In this document: in pieces, positions 1 through 4,783 of the stretch
Layout of the letters: each line of letters opens with the position of its first letter
Numbering within the stretch: position 1 is the stretch's first letter
NCBI GenBank assembly: GCA_020848015.1
Contig: JADLBA010000193.1
Span: 1-8,272, forward strand
Length of the DNA: 8,272 bases
Direction of reading: 5' to 3'
Origin: Crocinitomicaceae bacterium
GTDB lineage: Bacteria; Bacteroidota; Bacteroidia; Flavobacteriales_D; Sanyastnellaceae
Notes under the pieces: model-generated
Databases searched by the model: none
What the model saw: only the letters and a program-made list of their open reading frames with translations
Told to the model about the DNA's origin: nothing
Translations under genes and position numbers: made by a program

Positions 1-260
1 TACTTCATCCAATTTCAGAACTTCAATTTTTAAGAGATACATTCCTATCAAGTTATACCGAAGGCAAAAAGAAAAATCAGTTTACCAAAGTTCAAATGAA
101 CATTGAAGCTGATAGAATATTGCTGAAATATTTTAGTGACAACCTTGCAACAGTTGAAAGTTGGTTCAATGTAATCTTACCAAGTCAAAAAAGTCTTACA
201 ATACTGAAAGACGAATTGGAAGAACTGAAAAATAAGAATTGGCAAAACATACTAATATGA
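1..260 (+). CDS. C-terminal fragment of an unrecognised protein
   Basis: An open frame runs from base 3 to a TGA at 258-260 (85 codons), with its start beyond the left edge. I do not recognise the protein. The visible part is hydrophilic, rich in Lys, Asn and Glu, and has no membrane segment. It ends in a short Leu/Glu/Lys-rich stretch (LTILKDELEELKNKN) that looks helical and possibly coiled-coil. The stop overlaps the ATG of the following methyltransferase gene as ATGA, which implies translational coupling and suggests that the two proteins work together. A restriction enzyme or other partner of the methyltransferase is a natural guess, but no nuclease motif is visible in this fragment. Base composition is low in GC (18 of the first 60 bases), unlike the operon further right. 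The reading frame is well supported; the function is unknown. Confidence 0.7.
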   Translation, partial: LHPISELQFLRDTFLSSYTEGKKKNQFTKVQMNIEADRILLKYFSDNLATVESWFNVILPSQKSLTILKDELEELKNKNWQNILI

Positions 261-841
261 GTGCAGGAAGAAACATAAATACACTAAGTCAAAGTTGGGG
301 AACACCCCATAAATATGTTAATGCTGTCAAAGAAGTATTTGGCGGAGATATTGACTTAGACCCATGTTCAAACGAGTATTCGGTAGTAAATGCTCAAACT
401 GAGTATCGTTTACCAAGGCAAGACGGATTAAAAGAAAGTTGGAATTATCCGACCATTTACGTTAATCCACCTTATGGGATTGACAAAGAACGTGGGACAA
501 CAATAAAAAATTGGCTTGCTAAATGTGCTTATGCAAACGAAGAATACAATTCGGAAGTTTTAGCACTTGTTCCGATTGCTGCAAATACAGCCCATTGGAA
601 AAAATATGTATTTACCAAAGCTAAGTCCATCTGTTTTTTATATGACACAAGACTACGTTTTTTAGAGAACGGACAAGACACAGGCAAAGGAGCACCAATG
701 GCTTGTGCTATGATTTACTGGGGTAACAATCAAAGTAAATTTTACGAAGTTTTTATTGAGCATGGAGCAGTTGTGGACATATCAAATCTAATTGGAGAAA
801 AAATTGGTACAGACAGAAAAAAATATGAACTATTCCATTGA
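257..841 (+). CDS. phage-type DNA N6-adenine methyltransferase
   Basis: Likely transfers a methyl group from S-adenosylmethionine to adenine N6 in DNA. The 194-residue protein matches the layout of the phage N-6-adenine-methyltransferase family (Dam-like, PF05869): WGTP near residue 14, DIDLDPCS near 31-38, the catalytic NPPY motif at 70-73, LVP in the middle, and the DTRLRFLENG and GAPMACAMIYW segments in the last third. Length is normal for the family. A TTG at 239 would add six residues, but I prefer the ATG at 257. It gives the classic ATGA overlap with the upstream stop, and the family motifs begin well after it. The gene is AT-rich (about 37-40% GC in the lines counted, against 42-62% in the operon to the right). 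Together with the phage-type family and the attC-like sequence right behind it, this suggests acquisition by transfer. It could be a solitary methyltransferase or half of a restriction-modification or other defence pair with the upstream gene. The target sequence cannot be read from the protein. Confidence 0.85.
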   Translation: MSAGRNINTLSQSWGTPHKYVNAVKEVFGGDIDLDPCSNEYSVVNAQTEYRLPRQDGLKESWNYPTIYVNPPYGIDKERGTTIKNWLAKCAYANEEYNSEVLALVPIAANTAHWKKYVFTKAKSICFLYDTRLRFLENGQDTGKGAPMACAMIYWGNNQSKFYEVFIEHGAVVDISNLIGEKIGTDRKKYELFH

Positions 842-858
842 CGACAGAAAATAAGAAC

Positions 859-919
859 TGCCAACAACAGATAAGGTTTCGTCGCGGCGGAACGACGCAC
901 GATGAAACCGGTGTTGCAC
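859..919 (+). repeat. attC-like palindromic site behind the methyltransferase
   Basis: Eighteen bases after the methyltransferase stop lies an imperfect nested inverted repeat. CAACA (862-866) pairs with TGTTG (912-916), GGTTTC (875-880) with GAAACC (904-909), and GTCG (881-884) with CGAC (893-896). The unpaired bases are unequal on the two arms (8 against 2 between the outer and middle stems, 0 against 7 between the middle and inner stems). The terminal AAC and GTT, the roughly 60-base length, the asymmetric bulges and the position directly after a short foreign-looking gene recall integron attC sites and the structured ends of Bacteroidota gene cassettes. The outer 7-mers do not match the RYYYAAC/GTTRRRY consensus well (GTTGCAC has one mismatch; the left arm is poorer). 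No integrase or second site is in the window, so the attC label is an inference from shape and place. Confidence 0.4.
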
Positions 920-975
920 GGAACCGTGTCATCTATCCCGATTTTTCTATTATGGGTTTTTCGTTGAATTGTTTG

Positions 976-1019
976 TCTCCGGCGGAGAATATGTGACTCC
1001 TCCTGAAAAAAGAGGAGGA
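976..1019. other. two small hairpins in the 842-1131 non-coding stretch
   Basis: Between the methyltransferase and the convergent DUF6427 gene there is no credible gene. Besides the attC-like site there are two adjacent hairpins: TCTCC/GGAGA (976-980 with 984-988, 3-base loop) and TCCTCCT/AGGAGGA (998-1004 with 1013-1019, 8-base A-rich loop). They lie between two convergently transcribed genes, so they may help end transcription or protect 3' ends. Neither is followed directly by a T-run on either strand, so they are not convincing intrinsic terminators. Confidence 0.35.
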
Positions 1020-1131
1020 AAGTTCCCCCTCACTCTTTTTGCAGATTAGCATTATTCGATCCTAAACTAATGAAATAACACTGTTTGACAGGCTTGATCG
1101 CTTTTGTCCGCAATACCTTCTAATTGCCAAA

Positions 1132-2115
1132 TCATCCAAAAAAAGTTACCAGCACAAAAAAGAAACAGCCGATCATTGCATAAAATACAAAGGGCGCTAT
1201 CAGAGATACTCTGTAATTACTGAACCAGAAGCCGGCAATAAAAGACAGGGGAACAACGATGATACTTTCATTCCAGAGACCCGTCAAAAAGTATCCCGCA
1301 ATGGCAGAGGCAATTGCTGAAAGACTAAAAATAAAAAATATGGCTTTTACATTGCGCGCCTTATTTGAGTTGCGGTGGTTGAAAAAAAGAAAGCGCGGAA
1401 ACGCGACTAAAAAAGTAATAGTGGCGGCGATAAGAAAGACCTTTTTTCCGGGATCCTGGTTAAAGAAATCTTCCTGCCGGTCAAAGGTGAGTACCCGGTT
1501 GAAAAGAACCATATCGCCGGTAGCGCGAAACCAGAATTTCCACACTAGCCAGTAGAGAAAAGGTATCGAAAAAGCAAGGGAAGGAATCAGTAACTCGCGC
1601 CAGTTGAATGCTCGTGTAAAAAGCACACATATCCACAAACCGGCTGACAGCAGGAGGAAAGGAGGAAAAGAAAGTGCGGCAAGACCAAAGTAAAAACCCG
1701 CCAGAAAATATTCGTTGAGCACTTGTGGTTGGCGATATACTTGGAGCAACCGGTTGAGGCCAATTAGCACGAGTAAGTTTGAAGTCAACTGAGGGAAGGA
1801 AATCCCATTTAGACAAAAGGCCGTGCCGGTGATTACATAGAGCAGGGCTGGAATGAATGAAGGGCAGTTAAAAAATCCGTGCCGGTTGAAAACAGCATTT
1901 GCCTGAATAGCCCCCAGCGATAAAAGGATAATGGCGAGAAAAGCCACTGGATAGGGCATAGAATAAAGGGGAGCCAAAGCATTATCAAGCGGAAATCCTT
2001 GGTCAATAGTTTTCAATAGACCCTTGCTGGCGGCTGGCAGCAAAACTGCAACAGCCACTACGGGGACAGTTATCAGCAAGTATGGCTGATTCGATGAATA
2101 CTGCCGCAGAACCAC
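1132..2115 (-). CDS. polytopic membrane protein, DUF6427-like
   Basis: A 327-residue integral membrane protein with about eight to ten hydrophobic spans across almost its whole length and short charged loops such as FDRQEDFFNQDPGKK and FFNHRNSNKARN. Its size, overall pattern and position beside a DUF6341-type gene fit the Bacteroidota-restricted DUF6427 family. The function of that family is not known to me, and no catalytic motif or signal peptide stands out. The start is GTG at 2113-2115. An in-frame TAA lies only five codons upstream and there is no ATG between, so GTG is the most likely start although it is uncommon in this phylum. A weak promoter-like CATTTTTG reads on the minus strand at 2143-2136. 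The gene diverges from the DUF6341 gene across an 89-base gap. The ORF and membrane nature are secure; the family name is from recall of sequence style and context. Confidence 0.75.
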   Translation of the reverse strand: MVLRQYSSNQPYLLITVPVVAVAVLLPAASKGLLKTIDQGFPLDNALAPLYSMPYPVAFLAIILLSLGAIQANAVFNRHGFFNCPSFIPALLYVITGTAFCLNGISFPQLTSNLLVLIGLNRLLQVYRQPQVLNEYFLAGFYFGLAALSFPPFLLLSAGLWICVLFTRAFNWRELLIPSLAFSIPFLYWLVWKFWFRATGDMVLFNRVLTFDRQEDFFNQDPGKKVFLIAATITFLVAFPRFLFFNHRNSNKARNVKAIFFIFSLSAIASAIAGYFLTGLWNESIIVVPLSFIAGFWFSNYRVSLIAPFVFYAMIGCFFFVLVTFFG

Positions 2116-2154
2116 CTTTTTCTGTGTTTAGGCCACAAAAATGCTTCGAGAAGA

Positions 2155-2185
2155 TTTTATTCTAAGAGTATCCTGTATAAATTTG
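2155..2185 (+). promoter_or_regulatory. Bacteroidota-type promoter for the DUF6341 gene
   Basis: TAAATTTG at 2178-2185 fits the Bacteroidota -7 element TAnnTTTG exactly. A T-rich TTTT at 2155-2158, 19 bases upstream, is a weak -33 element. Transcription would begin near 2191, giving a leader of about 14 bases before the ATG at 2205. The ten bases ATTTGCCCCG here are repeated exactly at the rimP promoter. Confidence 0.6.
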
Positions 2186-2204
2186 CCCCGTAATTATACA
2201 CATC

Positions 2205-2393
2205 ATGAATCTACAGAGCATACTCAATCCCATCGTTGATGCATTACAGTGGTCGTTTAAACACTTTCTTGAACCGATGTCACACTGGTTTAACTGGGTA
2301 CTAATCGTTGGCGGGCTGTTTGGCCTTATACTATGGCTTCGTATGCAAAAACGTTTCAGCCAAAAAGCGCGAGAAGAGGGAACAATGATTTGA
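2205..2393 (+). CDS. small single-span membrane protein, DUF6341-like
   Basis: A 62-residue protein: an amphipathic N-terminal half ending in a Pro/Met/Ser/His/Trp-rich turn, one membrane span (about residues 29-45, WFNWVLIVGGLFGLILWL) and a short basic tail (RMQKRFSQKAREEG). The NW...I.GG..L..W...Q..F pattern resembles the short Bacteroidota family DUF6341, which I recall lying next to DUF6427 genes in this phylum. No enzymatic role is suggested; a small membrane partner or scaffold is possible but unproven. It starts at ATG 2205 just behind a good promoter and ends 26 bases before an intrinsic terminator, so it appears to be transcribed alone. It is transcribed away from the DUF6427-like gene. 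Together these support a real gene despite its length. Confidence 0.8.
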   Translation: MNLQSILNPIVDALQWSFKHFLEPMSHWFNWVLIVGGLFGLILWLRMQKRFSQKAREEGTMI

Positions 2394-2419
2394 TTATTGC
2401 CATGCGTATATAAATACAG

Positions 2420-2446
2420 ACTGTTCCAAAAGGACAGTTTTTTTTT
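2420..2446 (+). terminator. intrinsic terminator after the DUF6341 gene
   Basis: ACTGTTCC (2420-2427) pairs with GGACAGT (2432-2438) around an AAAA loop. The stem is seven base pairs with one bulged T and is followed by a run of nine T (2438-2446). This is a standard rho-independent terminator ending the short DUF6341 transcript. Confidence 0.88.
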
Positions 2447-2511
2447 GCCCGAAAGAAATTCAGTATTTTTTTCCCTGTCGTTCGATAAAAAAATAGTCAG
2501 CTTGTTTTAAT

Positions 2512-2736
2512 TTGCAATTACATGGTTGTCAATCAGGTGAAATCATTATAGAGTCCATTTTTATATGTAAACTTTATTCTCTCACAAAAAATGAACTGAA
2601 AAGTGCGCAAAGACTTTTCGCTAAGAGCGCTGAGGCAGTGCGCCTCCTCGAAGATTTTGTCCATGTAAACACAATGGATGAAAACATACAACTCTCAATA
2701 GAAACCAGATACTTTTTTTCGGGCAATAATGAATAG
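2512..2736 (+). CDS. doubtful short ORF in an otherwise empty stretch
   Basis: The region 2447-2808 between the DUF6341 terminator and the rimP promoter contains only this 74-codon frame. It has no ATG start. The only early start is TTG at 2512, and an in-frame TAG lies at 2494-2496. The predicted protein is soluble, with a helical-looking middle (ELKSAQRLFAKSAEAVRLLEDF), and resembles nothing I recognise. A near-match to the promoter element (TTAATTTG, 2507-2514) overlaps the proposed start codon, which argues against translation from there. It may be a chance frame, a decayed gene, or a small protein with an unusual start. Confidence 0.2.
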   Translation: MQLHGCQSGEIIIESIFICKLYSLTKNELKSAQRLFAKSAEAVRLLEDFVHVNTMDENIQLSIETRYFFSGNNE

Positions 2737-2808
2737 ATTATTACAATTTCAACTATAAGAAAGAGTGATGCGGTGATTTATTCATTTTCTGTTTTCTTCT
2801 GGCCGATC

Positions 2809-2840
2809 TTGCACACTGTCCATGAATTGTCATATATTTG
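2809..2840 (+). promoter_or_regulatory. promoter of the rimP-nusA-infB operon
   Basis: TATATTTG at 2833-2840 matches the Bacteroidota -7 consensus TAnnTTTG. TTG at 2809-2811 lies 21 bases upstream, the expected -33 spacing. Transcription should begin near 2846-2848, leaving a leader of about 100 bases before the rimP ATG at 2951. Confidence 0.75.
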
Positions 2841-2870
2841 CCCCGCATTCAGGCACAGAATAATAGAAGT

Positions 2871-2900
2871 GAGAGGGGGCAAAAGCCCCTCTTTTTATTT
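2871..2900 (+). terminator. terminator-like hairpin in the rimP leader (possible attenuator)
   Basis: GAGAGGGGGC (2871-2880) folds onto GCCCCTCT (2885-2892) around an AAAA loop. The stem has about eight base pairs with one bulged G and is followed by TTTTTATTT. The hairpin lies downstream of the operon promoter and about 50 bases upstream of rimP, so any full-length rimP-nusA-infB message must read through it. It could be a conditional terminator (attenuator) or the end of an independent RNA of about 50 bases. NusA strengthens hairpin-dependent termination in other bacteria and is encoded in this operon, so feedback control by NusA is plausible. Confidence 0.75.
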
Positions 2901-2950
2901 CTTGGAACACTGATTAACAACCAGTAAACTCCAGAAATCAATAGACAAAA

Positions 2951-3418
2951 ATGATAACGACTGCTCAGGTACAGACGCTTACTGAAGAGAAAATTGCCGG
3001 TACTGATATATTTATTGTTGAAATATCAGTTAAGAGCGGCAATAAGATCGAGGTATTGTTAGACAAAGAGAGTGGTCTGCAGATCGGCGACTGCAAATCG
3101 ATAAGCCGTCATATTGAAAACGGCTTAGACCGCGAAAAAGAAGATTTTTCGCTCGATGTATCGTCGCCCGGGGTCGGAAGACCTTTCAGAGTAAAAAGAC
3201 AATACCTGAAAGACATCGGACGCACCGTAAAAATGGAGACCCTTGACGGGCGCAAATTAGAAGGGGTGCTCGCTGCCGCCGATGACGACAAAGTAACCCT
3301 GCGCACCGAGACTAAAGAAGTGATTGAAGGTAAAAAGGGGAAAAAGAAAGTGGAGCGATCCATTGAAATTCCTTTTTCAGAAATAAAAGAAACAAAAGTT
3401 ATAATCAGCTTCAAATAA
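2951..3418 (+). CDS. rimP: ribosome maturation factor RimP
   Basis: RimP binds the immature 30S subunit and helps assemble the central pseudoknot and head region of 16S rRNA. The 155-residue protein has the two expected parts. The N-terminal alpha/beta domain (about 1-80) carries the hallmark SSPGVGRPF motif at residues 71-79. The C-terminal SH3-like domain (about 85-155) begins with the segment RTVKMETLDGRKLEGVL and holds a basic KGKKGKKK-like insert near residue 127. Length is typical. The ATG at 2951 lies behind an A-rich stretch (ATAGACAAAA) with no Shine-Dalgarno sequence, as usual in Bacteroidota. It is the first gene of the rimP-nusA-infB operon, an arrangement conserved across most bacteria, and is separated from nusA by only 9 bases. 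Identification is secure. Confidence 0.95.
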   Translation: MITTAQVQTLTEEKIAGTDIFIVEISVKSGNKIEVLLDKESGLQIGDCKSISRHIENGLDREKEDFSLDVSSPGVGRPFRVKRQYLKDIGRTVKMETLDGRKLEGVLAAADDDKVTLRTETKEVIEGKKGKKKVERSIEIPFSEIKETKVIISFK

Positions 3419-3427
3419 ACGGCATCA

Positions 3428-4663
3428 ATGAAAGGCGTAAACCTGATGGGTTCCTTTTCGGAATTCAAGGAGTTCAAAAACATCGACCGCGAAACGATGA
3501 CCAATATCCTTGCGGATGTTTTTCGCAATATGATTCTAAAGCGCTGGGGCGCTGACGATGGATTTGACATTATTATTAATTCCGACCGGGGAGACCTCGA
3601 AATCTGGCGCACCCGCGAGGTTGTGCCCGACGGCGAACTGGACGATGAAGTAGCGCAGATCGAAGTCAGTATGGCTCGCAAAATTGTAGAGGACCTCGAT
3701 GTCGGCGAAGAATTGATCGAAGAGATCAAGATAGAAGATTTTGGAAGGCGCAATATTCTTGCTATGCGACAAAACCTCGCCGCCCGTATTCAGGAGCTCG
3801 AAAAAGACCACATCTACCAGAAATACAAGGAACGAGTAGGCGATATTATTACCGGTGAAGTATATCAGGTTTGGAGAAAAGAGATCCTTGTCCTCGATGA
3901 TGAAGACAATGAATTGTTGCTCCCACACGATCAGCAGATTCCTTCCGATTATTACAAAAAGGGAGATACTATCCGCGCCGTAGTGTATGAAGTAGATATG
4001 CGCAACAATAATCCTCAGATTATCCTCAGCCGTACGGCACCGGAATTTCTCGAAAAACTCTTTGAACAGGAAGTCCCCGAAGTATTTGATGGTTTGATCA
4101 CTATCAAGAAAATTGTGCGCGAACCGGGAGAGCGCGCCAAAGTAGCAGTAGAAAGCTATGACGACCGTATTGATCCGGTGGGGGCGTGTGTCGGGATGAA
4201 AGGATCCCGCATCCACAGCATCGTTCGCGAACTGAGAAACGAAAATATTGATGTCATTCAGTACACAAACAACGATCAGTTGCTGATCAGCCGGGCGCTT
4301 GCTCCTGCGAAGATCAGCAGCATCAATCTCGACCGCGAAAATGGAAAGGCGGATGTATTCCTAAAGCCCGACCAGGTATCGCTCGCGATAGGAAAAGGGG
4401 GGCACAATATCCGTCTCGCAGGAAGGTTGACCGGTTTTGATCTCGATGTTTACCGCGAGGCCGAAACAGATATTGATGATGTGGATCTCGATGAGTTTTC
4501 AGATGAAATTGATAGCTGGATCATTGACGAACTGAAAAGCATAGGTTGTGATACCGCCCGCTCAGTACTAGATATTTCTAAAGAAGAGCTGGTGAAAAGA
4601 ACCGATCTCGAAGAAGAGACAGTGGATGAAGTGCTGCGGATTCTTCGTGAAGAGTTAGATTAA
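3428..4663 (+). CDS. nusA: transcription elongation/termination factor NusA
   Basis: NusA binds RNA polymerase and nascent RNA, affecting pausing, intrinsic termination and antitermination. The 411 residues show the usual order: N-terminal polymerase-binding domain (about 1-130), S1 domain from residue 139 (DIITGEVYQVW), KH1 with GMKG at 256-259 inside DPVGACVGMKGSRI, KH2 with GKGGHN at 322-327, and a short acidic and helix-hairpin-helix-like tail (about 345-411, including TDLEEETVDEVLRILREEL). This is the compact Bacteroidota form, without the long repeated acidic tail of the E. coli protein. The ATG at 3428 is preferred over ATG 3446 because related proteins start with a similar short leader before SFSEFKEFKNIDR. 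The gene is co-transcribed with rimP and followed by infB after 120 bases. It may regulate the operon through the leader hairpin at 2871-2900. All key motifs are intact. Confidence 0.97.
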   Translation: MKGVNLMGSFSEFKEFKNIDRETMTNILADVFRNMILKRWGADDGFDIIINSDRGDLEIWRTREVVPDGELDDEVAQIEVSMARKIVEDLDVGEELIEEIKIEDFGRRNILAMRQNLAARIQELEKDHIYQKYKERVGDIITGEVYQVWRKEILVLDDEDNELLLPHDQQIPSDYYKKGDTIRAVVYEVDMRNNNPQIILSRTAPEFLEKLFEQEVPEVFDGLITIKKIVREPGERAKVAVESYDDRIDPVGACVGMKGSRIHSIVRELRNENIDVIQYTNNDQLLISRALAPAKISSINLDRENGKADVFLKPDQVSLAIGKGGHNIRLAGRLTGFDLDVYREAETDIDDVDLDEFSDEIDSWIIDELKSIGCDTARSVLDISKEELVKRTDLEEETVDEVLRILREELD

Positions 4664-4665
4664 TG

Positions 4666-4694
4666 ATCCCTGCGGTAACCCGTACGCAGGTGAT
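4666..4694 (+). promoter_or_regulatory. intercistronic hairpin between nusA and infB
   Basis: ATC plus CCTGCG (4666-4674) pairs with CGCAGG, a bulged T, and GAT (4685-4694), enclosing a ten-base loop. The stem has nine base pairs with one bulge and starts three bases after the nusA stop. No T-run follows, so it is not an intrinsic terminator. It may be an RNA-stability, processing or pausing element. Confidence 0.5.
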
Positions 4695-4741
4695 AAAAAG
4701 CAAAAGGGTGTAATAGTAGTGGTAACTGATGTGAAAAGGCG

Positions 4742-4749
4742 TATCTTCG
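4742..4749 (+). promoter_or_regulatory. possible secondary promoter for infB
   Basis: TATCTTCG differs by one base from the TAnnTTTG element, and the same eight bases occur just upstream of pssA. There is no clear -33 TTG at the right distance. Transcription would start near 4755, about 29 bases before the infB ATG, giving infB some expression independent of rimP and nusA. Confidence 0.35.
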
Positions 4750-4752
4750 AAC

Positions 4753-4760
4753 AAGGAGGT
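4753..4760 (+). promoter_or_regulatory. perfect Shine-Dalgarno sequence far from the infB start
   Basis: AAGGAGGT is the full anti-Shine-Dalgarno complement, which is unusual in Bacteroidota. It ends 23 bases before the infB ATG at 4784, too far for normal use, and no in-frame ATG, GTG or TTG lies closer. GGTC (4758-4761) can pair with GACC (4770-4773). That small hairpin would either shorten the effective spacing or hide part of the site. Confidence 0.45.
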
Positions 4761-4783
4761 CTTCTCACCGACCAAAAAAGACT

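Noticed and set aside
239..256. TTG start at 239 for the methyltransferase, six codons upstream of the ATG
   Set aside because: The ATG at 257 makes the typical ATGA overlap with the preceding gene; TTG starts are rare here and the extra residues match no family feature.
842..1131. CRISPR array, tRNA or insertion-sequence remains in the gap beside the methyltransferase
   Set aside because: No regularly spaced repeat, no cloverleaf, no transposase fragment or flanking target duplication could be found by eye.
1259..1816. Open frames on both strands (1259-1555 plus, 1481-1816 minus) inside the DUF6427-like gene
   Set aside because: Shadows of the membrane-protein frame; the predicted proteins are odd in composition and have no family features.
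3109..4216. Long minus-strand frames opposite rimP and nusA (214 and 226 codons)
   Set aside because: They lie opposite certain conserved genes, and their Ser/Arg- or Phe/Ile-rich translations are typical of antisense shadows.
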